From an uncultured Flavobacteriaceae bacterium (lineage in GTDB: Bacteria > Bacteroidota > Bacteroidia > Flavobacteriales > Flavobacteriaceae), in the NCBI GenBank assembly GCA_947501845.1, contig CANMXP010000003.1:310001-374000 (forward strand): a stretch of DNA of 64,000 nucleotides, read 5' to 3'. This document shows, one piece after another, positions 1-8,800 of this stretch. The notes below the pieces were generated by a model. That model made no database searches and had not been told where the DNA came from. It saw nothing but the letters and a program-made list of their open reading frames with translations. A program made the translations under genes and the position numbers. How positions within the stretch are numbered: position 1 is the stretch's first letter; each line of letters opens with the position of its first letter.

Positions 1-479
1 ATTTTTGGTACTTCTTTTTTATCTAAAGGAATGGGTAAATCACCTTCTACCATATGAAAGGTTCCTTTGGTAGTCCTTTTGTCATGTAACGGGTTATTTA
101 AAATACCTTGCTTAAGTCTTTTAGAAGTCACTAAATCACTTTTAAAAGCATTACCATTTGGCGGTAAACTTACCTCTCTAGCTTGTCCTTTTTTTGATAA
201 AATGAGTGTGTTGTTTGGTAGAATGTAAGACTTGTTAAAAGGAACATCCTTTAAATAATCATTAATGAAATTTTGTATTCTGGAGTCAGCAGGTGATTGA
301 TGATTGGCCAGAAGCCTTGATTTTTCTCGAATGCTCTTTATTAATCCGTTGGTTAATGCTTCAAACTTAGGATCGCAAAATGTTTCTTTGCTGCCTGCTT
401 CATCTTTAAAGGTTGGTTGTCCAATAGATGCTAGCTTTAAGTTGATAGATTGAACAATGTCTTTTCTTAATTTTTCCAT
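1..479 (-). CDS. N-terminal part of an unrecognised protein, runs off the left edge
   Basis: An open frame begins at the ATG whose complement is at 477-479 and stays open to the window edge, giving 159 residues without a stop. The protein starts MEKLRKDIVQSINLKLASIG and later contains NNPLHDKRTTKGTFHMVEG and LPIPLDKKEVPK. No signal peptide or membrane segment is visible, so it is probably cytoplasmic. I do not recognise the family with confidence. The segment looks like the start of a long, well-conserved enzyme, and a pyrophosphate-dependent PEP carboxykinase-like family is a guess I cannot test. A possible -7 element TAACTTTG lies on the minus strand at 533-526, with no well-spaced -33 element. 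Confidence 0.6.
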   Translation of the reverse strand, partial: MEKLRKDIVQSINLKLASIGQPTFKDEAGSKETFCDPKFEALTNGLIKSIREKSRLLANHQSPADSRIQNFINDYLKDVPFNKSYILPNNTLILSKKGQAREVSLPPNGNAFKSDLVTSKRLKQGILNNPLHDKRTTKGTFHMVEGDLPIPLDKKEVPK

Positions 480-638
480 AGGTTCTAACTTTGCTGACTA
501 TTTTATAGTTCATTATTATTCATAACAAAGTTAGATTTAGGATATCTTAAAAAAGCTGTCAAAAGTCATGTTGCCCACATATTTTTACTAAAACGATGTA
601 GTAAAATCAGTGAGTTTTATAAGGGAGAAAAAAGGATT

Positions 639-1817
639 TTACTTAAAAGCATTCAATCCCGTAATATCTAAACCTGTAATAAGTAAGTGAATATCATGCG
701 TGCCTTCGTAAGTAATAACACTTTCTAGGTTCATAGCGTGGCGCATAATACTGTATTCTCCTGTAATGCCCATGCCTCCCAGTATTTGTCTGGCTTCTCG
801 TGCAATGTTAATAGCCATATCTACATTATTGCGTTTTGCCATAGATATTTGTGCCGAGGTGGCTTTACCATCGTTGCGTAAAACACCAAGTCGCCAGGTT
901 AAAAGTTGTGCTTTAGTGATTTCGGTAATCATTTCGGCCAATTTTTTTTGTTGTAATTGAAACTGGCCAATAGGTTTTCCAAATTGCATACGTTCTTTAC
1001 TATACTGAAGTGCCGTATCGTAACAATCCATGGCAGCTCCAATAGCCCCCCAGGCAATCCCATATCTCGCAGAGTCTAAGCAACCAAGAGGCGCGCCTAA
1101 ACCAGATTTATTGGGTAATAAATTTTCTTTTGGTACTTTGACATTATCAAAAATAAGCTCGCCAGTTGCCGAAGCACGTAACGACCATTTGTTATGGGTT
1201 TCTGGAGTAGTAAAACCTTCCATGCCGCGCTCAACAATTAAACCGTATATACGCCCTTCTTCATTTTTTGCCCAAACCACTGCCACTTGGGCAAATGGCG
1301 CATTACTAATCCACATTTTGGCACCATTTAAAAGGTAATGGTCGCCCATATCTTTAAAGTTTGTAACCATGCCTCCTGGGTTACTTCCATGGTCGGGCTC
1401 TGTTAAACCAAAGCAGCCAATCCATTCGCCACTGGCTAATTTTGGTAAATATTTTTGACGTTGTTCTTCGTTGCCATATTTCCAGATAGGGTACATAACC
1501 AAAGAAGACTGTACCGAAGCTGTGCTTCTAACCCCAGAGTCTCCACGTTCTATTTCCTGCATAATCAAACCATAAGAAATCTGATCTAATCCAGCACCAC
1601 CATATTCCATAGGGATATAAGGACCAAAAGCTCCTATTTCTGCCAACCCACTAATAATCTGTGTTGGGAACTCAGCCTTTTGCGCATAGTCTTCAATAAT
1701 TGGGGAGACTTCACGTTTTACCCATTCGCGGGCAGCATCACGTACTAATTTATGTTCGTCTGTTAGTAACTCATCAAGGTTATAATAATCTGGAGCTTCG
1801 AATAAGTCTGGTCGCAT
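639..1817 (-). CDS. Acyl-CoA dehydrogenase, glutaryl-CoA dehydrogenase type
   Basis: This 392-residue flavoenzyme has the full acyl-CoA dehydrogenase layout: helical N-terminal domain, middle beta domain with CFGLTEPDHGSNPGG and WISNAPFA, and C-terminal domain with RMQFGKPIGQFQLQQ and QILGGMGITGEY. The catalytic base is Glu371 in the motif VITYEGTHDIH, the position used by glutaryl-CoA dehydrogenases. This suggests oxidative decarboxylation of glutaryl-CoA to crotonyl-CoA in lysine or tryptophan breakdown, in the cytoplasm with FAD. Length matches the family. It is a single gene and no other degradation genes lie next to it. A related short-chain acyl-CoA dehydrogenase cannot be excluded from sequence alone. 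Confidence 0.9.
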   Translation of the reverse strand: MRPDLFEAPDYYNLDELLTDEHKLVRDAAREWVKREVSPIIEDYAQKAEFPTQIISGLAEIGAFGPYIPMEYGGAGLDQISYGLIMQEIERGDSGVRSTASVQSSLVMYPIWKYGNEEQRQKYLPKLASGEWIGCFGLTEPDHGSNPGGMVTNFKDMGDHYLLNGAKMWISNAPFAQVAVVWAKNEEGRIYGLIVERGMEGFTTPETHNKWSLRASATGELIFDNVKVPKENLLPNKSGLGAPLGCLDSARYGIAWGAIGAAMDCYDTALQYSKERMQFGKPIGQFQLQQKKLAEMITEITKAQLLTWRLGVLRNDGKATSAQISMAKRNNVDMAINIAREARQILGGMGITGEYSIMRHAMNLESVITYEGTHDIHLLITGLDITGLNAFK

Positions 1818-1926
1818 AAAAACTAAGTTTAAGTATGTTTTAAAATAAAATTATTAATAAAAAAGCTGTTTTTTTATTAAATCAATATTTTAAAGACTCA
1901 AATTTAATTAATTCCTATCGATTCGA

Positions 1927-2691
1927 TTACATTTTTAGGTAAAAATCTTTAGTAAGATTTATATAATCTTCGGTGTACTGATGCCTTGATGTTTCAATAA
2001 TTAAATTATCAATTTGTTTATTACCTTTCTGTTCGTCAGATAATCCGATGCCGAAAGATAATTCGATTAAACTTCGTTTAATTTCAGAACTTGGTGTCCC
2101 TTTTACATGCAGTATTTTGTTTGGAATGAGCTTGAAGTTTGAGGCTAAACTAATTAATTTTTCTTCTTCTTTAAATGGAATGACCACTGAAAATATACCG
2201 TTTTCAGATAGTAATTTTGATACACTTTCAATTAAATGATCAAAAGGCATGACGTCATAAAACCGTGCTGTTTTTCGTGCATCAGACATTAATTTCTCTC
2301 CGTCTGGGGAAGAAGGAGAAGCCAGAGAAGGAGCGTAAAAAGGCGGGTTAGAAATAATAAGGTCGTATTTATCGTCTATTTCTTCAACAAATTCATCAAG
2401 CGCTGCATGGTAACAAAATAAGCGGTCCCCCCAAGGTGATTGTTCAAAATTATCAACACATTGCTCGTAAGCAAGATCATCGATTTCTACAGCATCAATA
2501 ATTTCTGCATGACATCGTTGTGCTAGCATAAGAGATAAAATACCTGTACCCGCTCCTATATCTAATACAGAAAAAAGATTATCTTTAACAGATGTCCAGG
2601 CACCAAGTAAAACGCTATCGGTACCAATTTTCATGGCGCATTGCTCTTGGTTTACGGAAAACTGTTTAAAAACAAAGGGTTTTTTAGGCAT
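1927..2691 (-). CDS. trmN6: tRNA1(Val) (adenine(37)-N6)-methyltransferase
   Basis: A class I SAM-dependent methyltransferase of 254 residues. The SAM-binding motif DIGAGTG is at residues 44-50 and the adenine N6-methyltransferase motif NPPF at 115-118. The opening FKQFSVNQEQCAMKIGTDSVLLGAW is typical of the YfiC/TrmN6 group, which methylates A37 of tRNA1-Val in the cytoplasm. It stands alone, with about 110 bases to the acyl-CoA dehydrogenase gene downstream. The start chosen is the first ATG of the frame and agrees with the usual length of the family. Confidence 0.88.
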   Translation of the reverse strand: MPKKPFVFKQFSVNQEQCAMKIGTDSVLLGAWTSVKDNLFSVLDIGAGTGILSLMLAQRCHAEIIDAVEIDDLAYEQCVDNFEQSPWGDRLFCYHAALDEFVEEIDDKYDLIISNPPFYAPSLASPSSPDGEKLMSDARKTARFYDVMPFDHLIESVSKLLSENGIFSVVIPFKEEEKLISLASNFKLIPNKILHVKGTPSSEIKRSLIELSFGIGLSDEQKGNKQIDNLIIETSRHQYTEDYINLTKDFYLKM

Positions 2692-2840
2692 GAAATTATA
2701 TTTGAAGTTTTAGGCAATAGTATAAAATAAAAAGATGTTATGAAGCAAAAATCATAAAAGTATATTAAAATTAATTCTAAAGATATCCGTTTATTTTATA
2801 ACTAACGTATATAAAATAAAGTGGCGCTTAATTAAATAAA

Positions 2841-3290
2841 ATGAAAAAAGAAAAGAAAATTTTAGTGAAATTGAATGACGTCTTTTTAATGAACAAAGTC
2901 GTTGAAAAAACCTATAAAAAAGCATGCGAAAAAGTTTCAGACATAAATATTAAAGCCTTTTTAAAAGAAAAAAGCTTAGAGCGAAATAATTTTGGTGAAA
3001 TGCTACAAAATGAAATTAGAAAGTTTGATACAGATGTTGAAGAGTCATTAATGTCAAGAAGACGAGATCAACTTTACATGAAAAGTTTCGGCAATTTATT
3101 GAAACTGGAGAATAATGGCGATTTGTTAAATGGCATTTATAAAATTGAGCTTTTATGCATAGAAAAATATAACGAATTGCTTCAAGAAATTAATCTGTCT
3201 TTGTCACTTTGCAGATTATTGATAAAACAACAGGATAATGTTCATTACGGATTGCGTTTAATAAATAAAGAATTAGCTGTTGTTGGCTAA
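2841..3290 (+). CDS. PA2169/DUF2383-like four-helix-bundle protein
   Basis: A 149-residue, strongly charged and helical protein without signal peptide. The pattern KTYKKACEKVSDINIKAFL, then KSLERNNFGEMLQNEIRKF, resembles the PA2169/DUF2383 family, whose members form a ferritin-like four-helix bundle of about 140-150 residues. The molecular function of that family is not established. It is diverged and lacks an obvious metal-binding E..H pattern, so I would not call it an oxidoreductase. It is a single gene, convergent with rimM and only 22 bases from its 3' end. Confidence 0.6.
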   Translation: MKKEKKILVKLNDVFLMNKVVEKTYKKACEKVSDINIKAFLKEKSLERNNFGEMLQNEIRKFDTDVEESLMSRRRDQLYMKSFGNLLKLENNGDLLNGIYKIELLCIEKYNELLQEINLSLSLCRLLIKQQDNVHYGLRLINKELAVVG

Positions 3291-3312
3291 TTTTTTAAAT
3301 ATCAAATCTTTA

Positions 3313-3837
3313 CTACAAGTATAAGTCAATCAAACCTTCTGGTGTTTCAACCAAAATAGTTTTAGTGCCCCTATCCACCTTTACTATAAACTCATCATTC
3401 ATTGGAATTAAGATTTCAATACCATTCCTGTCTATTTCAAAAAGCGATTGTGCAGTCGAATCGTTTATAGCTTTTATAGTGCCTACTTTTCCGTGATTTA
3501 CGTCTTCAATGGTAAAGCCAATAATTTCATGAAAATAGAACTTATTACCTTCTAGTTTAGGTAATAAATCAAGCGGTAAATACAGCTCACTTTTCATGAT
3601 GGCATCTGCATCTGCTTCTTCATCAACATCTTCAAATTTAATGCGTAATAATTCAGATTTATGAAGTTGTGAGTACTCGATAAAAAAAGGAACCAGGTTG
3701 TTTCTTAAGTTTAAAAAAATAGCATCCAAGCTTTCGTAAAGTTCTGGTTGGTCTGTGTCAAGTTTGGCCAAAACTTCACCTTTAAAACTGTATTTTTTTA
3801 CAATTTTACCTAAGTAAAAGCAATCTTCTTTTCGCAT
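3313..3837 (-). CDS. rimM: 16S rRNA processing protein RimM
   Basis: RimM helps maturation of the 30S subunit head by binding ribosomal protein S19. The protein has the N-terminal RimM beta-barrel (EDCFYLGKIVKKYSFKGEV, where the family usually has a G..GKxxGxRGEV pattern) and the C-terminal PRC-barrel half (FYFHEIIGFTIEDVNHGKVG). I start it at the ATG at 3837 (174 residues). An in-frame ATG at 3858 exists but overlaps a palindromic repeat at 3857-3876, and the 3837 start matches the usual N-terminus. It lies downstream of rpsP, the conserved neighbour, but a terminator and a repeat pair separate the two here. Confidence 0.9.
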   Translation of the reverse strand: MRKEDCFYLGKIVKKYSFKGEVLAKLDTDQPELYESLDAIFLNLRNNLVPFFIEYSQLHKSELLRIKFEDVDEEADADAIMKSELYLPLDLLPKLEGNKFYFHEIIGFTIEDVNHGKVGTIKAINDSTAQSLFEIDRNGIEILIPMNDEFIVKVDRGTKTILVETPEGLIDLYL

Positions 3838-3851
3838 GACAAATGATTTTT

Positions 3852-3930
3852 TTGTCATTCCTGTCTTCGCAGGAATCTTTATTAAAGTTTATCTCAAAAT
3901 TTATGAGATTCCCACGAAAGGGGGAATTGT
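3852..3930. repeat. REPIN-like inverted pair of palindromic repeats
   Basis: Two 20-bp imperfect palindromes, ATTCCTGTCTTCGCAGGAAT at 3857-3876 and ATTCCCACGAAAGGGGGAAT at 3908-3927, face each other with asymmetric flanks: TTGTC/ACAAT-type outside and CT/AG inside. The core matches the copies at 10249-10268, 41312-41331 and 41497-41516. The second copy here is the most degenerate. It sits between rpsP and rimM. Confidence 0.65.
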
Positions 3931-3957
3931 TTAATCAAATTTTTGCAAGTTTAATTA

Positions 3958-3992
3958 AATAAAAAACTCCGATAAGAATATCGGAGTTTAAA
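3958..3992 (-). terminator. Intrinsic terminator of rpsP
   Basis: The arms AAACTCCGAT (3964-3973) and ATCGGAGTTT (3980-3989) form a perfect 10-bp stem with a 6-base loop. Read on the minus strand the stem is followed by a T-rich run, 20-50 bases after the rpsP stop codon. It separates rpsP from rimM. Confidence 0.85.
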
Positions 3993-4011
3993 AGTATAAA
4001 AAATTATTTTT

Positions 4012-4530
4012 TTATTCTTCTTCTTTTGAAGCTTCTGCTTCAACAGCAGGCGTTTCTTCTTCAACAGCTTCCTCTTCAACAACAGGAGCAGCTGCAGCAA
4101 TACGAGCTTCATTAGCAGCTTTTTCAGCTTCAAGAGCTTTTGCTTTTGCTTCAGCTTCAGCTTTAGCCAAACTGTCAACTTTAGCACCAACTTTACTCTC
4201 CTTTTCTTCTACCCAAGCAGTAAACTTCGCTTCTGCTTGTTCTTCAGTTAAAGCACCTTTTCTAACACCACCTGCAAGGTGATTTTTTAGTAAAGCACCT
4301 TTGTGAGATAAAATAGCTTTGGCTGTATCAGTTGGTTGTGCACCATTCTGTAACCATTGCACCGCACCATCAATATTTAATTCTATGGTTGCTGGGTTTG
4401 TGTTTGGATTGTAAGCACCTAATTTTTCTAGGTATTTACCATCTCTTTTTGAACGTGCATCTGCTGCTACGATCCAGTAGTAAGGTTTTCCTTTTTTACC
4501 GTGTCTTTGTAATCTAATCTTTACTGGCAT
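4012..4530 (-). CDS. rpsP: 30S ribosomal protein S16 with long C-terminal extension
   Basis: Residues 1 to about 80 are a standard S16 (MPVKIRLQRHGKKGKPYYWI, then DARSKRDGKYLEKLGAYNP). The protein has 172 residues while bacterial S16 is usually about 80-90. The extra part includes AILSHKGALLKNHLAGGV and then a low-complexity tail rich in Ala, Glu and Lys (about residues 115-172), probably disordered or helical. Such tails are common in Bacteroidota S16. Part of the 30S subunit in the cytoplasm. A promoter and a hairpin leader lie upstream and a terminator lies downstream. Confidence 0.97.
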   Translation of the reverse strand: MPVKIRLQRHGKKGKPYYWIVAADARSKRDGKYLEKLGAYNPNTNPATIELNIDGAVQWLQNGAQPTDTAKAILSHKGALLKNHLAGGVRKGALTEEQAEAKFTAWVEEKESKVGAKVDSLAKAEAEAKAKALEAEKAANEARIAAAAPVVEEEAVEEETPAVEAEASKEEE

Positions 4531-4545
4531 AATAATTAATTATTT

Positions 4546-4560
4546 GAGGTTCTCGACCTC
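4546..4560 (-). promoter_or_regulatory. Hairpin in the rpsP 5' leader
   Basis: GAGGT (4546-4550) and ACCTC (4556-4560) form a 5-bp stem with a 5-base loop between the predicted transcription start and the rpsP start codon. It could be a ribosomal-protein leader element or simply mRNA stabilising structure. Confidence 0.35.
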
Positions 4561-4577
4561 GGTTATTAATGAGGGCG

Positions 4578-4606
4578 CAAAGATACTATATTTTTTTAAT
4601 TATCAA
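4578..4606 (-). promoter_or_regulatory. Promoter of rpsP
   Basis: On the minus strand TTG (4606-4604), an 18-base spacer and TATCTTTG (4585-4578) match the Bacteroidota -33/-7 consensus. The -7 element ends about 48 bases before the rpsP start. Confidence 0.7.
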
Positions 4607-4640
4607 TGTTTTATTTTGATTAGAAAAATGCCAAAATATC

Positions 4641-5702
4641 TTAAAATAACAAACAAACAGGAGCAGGTAAATCTGTGGAATGTAAAAAAGAAAGTTTTCC
4701 AGATTCTTTATCTATCTTGAATACGCTAATATTGTTGCTCTTTTTATTCGCAACTAAAAGGAATTTCCCTGTTGGGTCTAATGAAAAATTTCGCGGCCAA
4801 TCACCATGAACACTCATGTTTTGAATTCTATCTAAAGTGCCATTTTGAGTATCTCGCTTAAAAACAGCAATAGAGTTTTCTCCACGATTAGAACCATATA
4901 AAAAACGTCCGTCTTTAGATAAATGAATGTCGGCACACTTATTTTTGCCTTCATAATTTTCATCTAAAGTAGAATCGAAATCTATGTTTTTAAAACTGAA
5001 CTCTGTCTTTTTTATTGATGTGATAGAGCCACCATATTCATTAATAATGTATATAAACTGACCATCTTTGCTTAATTCAAAATGACGCGGGCCAGGATTA
5101 CCTTCCATTTTAATGAAGTAACGACGCCTAAAGTCACTTGAATCATCTCTTAGCCTATATTGATAAAATGTATTCCTTCCCAGATCGGCAACAAATAAGT
5201 CATCTTTAAAAAACTTAGCAGAATGCGCATGTGATTTTTCATTTCCTGAATTATGATTAAAAATTTGATAGGCTTCTTTTAGGCTGCCGTCTTCATTAAT
5301 TGGATAAATAGATACGGTGCCTCCAGTGTAATTAGAAACAACAGCCTTATCACCACTTTTATTTACAGAAATATGGCAAGGTCCTTTACCATAACTACTA
5401 ACTCGCGTTAAAAGAGATAAAGAACCATCTTTATTTATTTTATATGACGATGCAAATCCGTCTTCACTTTGATTCACAGAATATAAATACTGCTTATTTG
5501 GAGAGTATGCCAAAAATGAAGGGTTATCTATGTTTATTGCAAGTTGTTTGTTGCTTAAGCTGCCGTTTTCTGTATTGAATTCTAATTGGTAAATACCCTC
5601 GCTATCGCCTTGAGTATATGTACCAACATATAAACGAATGTTTTGGGCTTGAGAGCTGAAAAGGATAAAAATGAAGGCGAGAAAGAATAATTTAATTTTC
5701 AT
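4641..5702 (-). CDS. Secreted lactonase-like seven-bladed beta-propeller protein
   Basis: A 353-residue protein with an N-terminal signal peptide (about residues 1-19, ending SSQA) followed by propeller repeats: LYVGTYTQGDSEGIYQLEFN, YLYSVNQSEDGFASSYKI, GPCHISVNKSGDKAVVSNYT, GPRHFELSKDGQFIYIINE, DIHLSKDGRFLYGSNRGENS, WPRNFSLDPTGKFLLVANK. This is the Pgl/YbhE lactonase family, whose cytoplasmic member hydrolyses 6-phosphogluconolactone. The signal peptide puts this one in the periplasm, so a free sugar lactone or cyclic ester is a more likely substrate. That would fit the oxidised-sugar chemistry at 41.5-63 kb but they are 36 kb apart. No operon partner. Confidence 0.8.
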   Translation of the reverse strand: MKIKLFFLAFIFILFSSQAQNIRLYVGTYTQGDSEGIYQLEFNTENGSLSNKQLAINIDNPSFLAYSPNKQYLYSVNQSEDGFASSYKINKDGSLSLLTRVSSYGKGPCHISVNKSGDKAVVSNYTGGTVSIYPINEDGSLKEAYQIFNHNSGNEKSHAHSAKFFKDDLFVADLGRNTFYQYRLRDDSSDFRRRYFIKMEGNPGPRHFELSKDGQFIYIINEYGGSITSIKKTEFSFKNIDFDSTLDENYEGKNKCADIHLSKDGRFLYGSNRGENSIAVFKRDTQNGTLDRIQNMSVHGDWPRNFSLDPTGKFLLVANKKSNNISVFKIDKESGKLSFLHSTDLPAPVCLLF

Positions 5703-5827
5703 ATAATTTATGGATTAAGAGTGCTTTCAAAAATAATACAATTAAAATTAAGTTTTTTGTTTAAAACTCTTCATAACTTCCCTTTAAAAAAGTATTATTT
5801 CTATGTACTTTTATAAGCTATTAATTT

Positions 5828-5855
5828 CTCTCCTTTGGGGAGGCTAAGAGGGGCT
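5828..5855. repeat. Dispersed intergenic repeat of the CTCC...GGGGAGG type
   Basis: The GC-rich stretch CTCTCCTTTGGGGAGG followed by CTAAGAGGGGC stands out from AT-rich surroundings and can fold on itself. Similar stretches are frequent between genes in Bacteroidota. It ends next to the dnaE start codon. Only one copy is seen in this window, so calling it a repeat relies on general knowledge. Confidence 0.35.
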
Positions 5856-5856
5856 T

Positions 5857-8800
5857 ATGTACTTAATTTTCGATACAGAAACTACTGGATTACCAAAACG
5901 ATGGGATGCACCTATTACCGATGTTGATAATTGGCCAAGGTGTATTCAAATTGCATGGCAACTACACGATGCTATGGGGAATTGTATCGATCATCAAGAC
6001 TATTTGGTCCAGCCAGAAGGGTTTAATATCCCTTATGATGCAGAGAAAATTCATGGGATTTCAACTGAATTGGCGCAAGAACAAGGAGTTCCTTTAGCAG
6101 AGGTTTTAGAAAAGTTTAATGAGGCTTTAAGTAAAACCAAATTTGTTGTTGGACAAAATGTAAAGTTCGATTTAAATATCATGGGTGCCGAATTTTTTCG
6201 TGGCGATGTGTCGAACCCATTACAGGAATTACCTGTTTTAGATACCTGTACAGAACATACAGCGAGTTTATGTCAGATTCCTGGTGGTCGAGGTGGTAAA
6301 TTTAAATTACCAACACTTACAGAATTACATGAATTTTTATTTAAGGTGCCTTTTGCTGAAGCTCATAATGCAACAGCCGACGTGGAGGCAACAACACGTT
6401 GCTTTTTTGAGCTTATTCGTTTAGGGGAATACACTAAAGAACAGCTTGATGTAGAACCTGATTATTTTCAGAATTTTAACGAAGCCAATCCAAAAGAAAT
6501 TGAGCTTATAAAGTTAAAGCACGTTAATCTTAAAGAAGAAAGTGCTAAAATTCGTGAACGTCTTGATAAGCTAAAGAAAGACACGATTTCTACTGAAGAT
6601 ATAGAGCAAAACATATCTGATTTAGCTGATGCTAGTTTTGTGCACCTTCATAACCATTCGCAATTCTCAGTTTTGCAATCAACTATGGGAGTTGCCGATA
6701 TTGTAGGAGCTGCGGCATCTCATAACATGCCTGCTGTGGCACTTACCGATCATGCGAATATGATGGGGGCTTTCCATTTTATAAATGCTGTTAACAAGCA
6801 AAATAGCGGTATAAAGGCAAGTATAGCAGAAGCAGAAGAAAGAGGAGAGACTTCAGAAAAACAATTAATAAAACCAATTGTAGGATGTGAGTTTTTTGTT
6901 TGTGAAAATCATCAAGACAAATCGAGAAAAGATAACGGGTATCAAGTTGTATTGATAGCTAAAAACAAAAATGGGTATCATAACCTAGCTAAGCTGTCCT
7001 CTCATGCTTTCGTTAATGGATTTTATTATGTGCCTAGAATAGATAAAAAACTTATACAAGAATATAAAGAAGATATTATAGTGCTTACAGGGAACCTATA
7101 TGGTGAAGTGCCGAGTAAAGTTCTTAACATTGGTGAAAAGCAAGCCGAAGAGGCGTTATTATGGTGGAAAAATGAGTTTGGAGACGATTTGTATGTAGAA
7201 CTGATGCGCCATAATCAAGAAGATGAAAATCGAGTTAATACAACCCTGATAGCATTAGCTAAAAAGCATGATGTGAAATTGGTGGCCACAAACAATACAT
7301 ATTACCAAAAGAAAGAAGATGCAAATGCACATGATATTTTATTATGTGTAAAAGATGGAGAAAAACAAGCGACTCCAATAGGCCGAGGAAGAGGTTACCG
7401 TTATGGGTTGCCCAATCAAGAATACTATTTTAAGTCTTCGGAAGAAATGAAACAATTGTTTCACGATCAACCTGAAGCCATTTTGAATATTAAAGAGGTC
7501 ATAGATAAGATTGAAGGGTTTCAATTAGCAAGAGATGTTCTTTTACCTGCTTTTGATATCCCCGATGAATTTAAGAATGATGAAGATTTAGTTGATGGGG
7601 GAAAACGTGGTGAAAACGCCTATTTAAGGCATTTGACATATGAAGGTGCTAAAAAACGTTATGGAGAAGAGTTGTCAGATGAGGTTGTAGAGCGTCTTGA
7701 TTTTGAGTTAAGCGTTATTGAAAATACAGGATATCCAGGGTACTTTTTAATTGTTGAAGATTTTATTCGTGAAGCCCGAAATATGGATGTGTCTGTAGGT
7801 CCAGGGCGTGGGTCTGCTGCTGGATCGGTAGCAGCTTATTGCTTATGGATTACCAATATTGATCCTATGAAATACGATTTGCTTTTTGAGCGTTTTTTAA
7901 ATCCAGATCGTATTAGTATGCCCGATATTGATATTGATTTTGATGATGAAGGAAGAAGTCGTGTCATGGATTATGTAATCGAAAAATATGGGAGTAATCA
8001 GGTGGCACAGATTATCACTTACGGAACCATGGCAGCAAAATCTTCCATTCGTGATACAGCTCGTGTTTTAGATTTACCCCTTTTTGATGCCGATAGAATT
8101 GCGAAGTTAATCCCAACCATGTCTAAGCTTAACAAGATTTTTGGCTTAGATGAAAAAGAATTGGGAAAAAAATTCCGTGCAGAAGATTTAGAAAAGGTAA
8201 ATCAACTCTTAAATATTTCTGAAGGATCAGATTTAGAGGCAGAAACAGTTAATACGGCAAGAGCTTTAGAAGGTTCGGTTAGAAATACAGGAATTCATGC
8301 CTGTGGTGTAATCATTACACCAGATGATATTACCAAGTTTGTCCCTGTATCTGTAGCTAAAGATTCCGATTTGTACGTCACCCAGTTTGATAACTCGGTT
8401 GTTGAGGATGCTGGTTTGCTAAAAATGGATTTCTTAGGATTAAAGACATTGACTTTAATTAAGGACACTGTTAAAATTGTAAAAGCAAAGCATGATATTT
8501 TGTTGGATCCAGAGACGTTTCCTTTAGATGATGAAAAGACATATGAACTCTTTCAACGTGGCGAAACGGTTGGTGTATTCCAATACGAATCTCCCGGTAT
8601 GCAAAAGCACCTTAGAGATCTAAAACCAACTGTTTTTGAGGATTTAATTGCCATGAATGCCTTGTACCGACCAGGGCCTATGGAATATATTCCAAGTTTT
8701 GTTAGAAGGAAGCATGGTGATGAAGATATTGAGTACGATTTACCAGCCATGGAGGAGTACTTGAAAGAAACATATGGAATTACAGTATACCAAGAGCAGG

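Noticed and set aside
3951-4190. 79-codon Lys/Leu-rich frame on the minus strand
   Set aside because: It overlaps the low-complexity end of rpsP in another frame and encodes a repetitive Leu/Lys sequence; the rpsP tail explains it, and it runs through the terminator.
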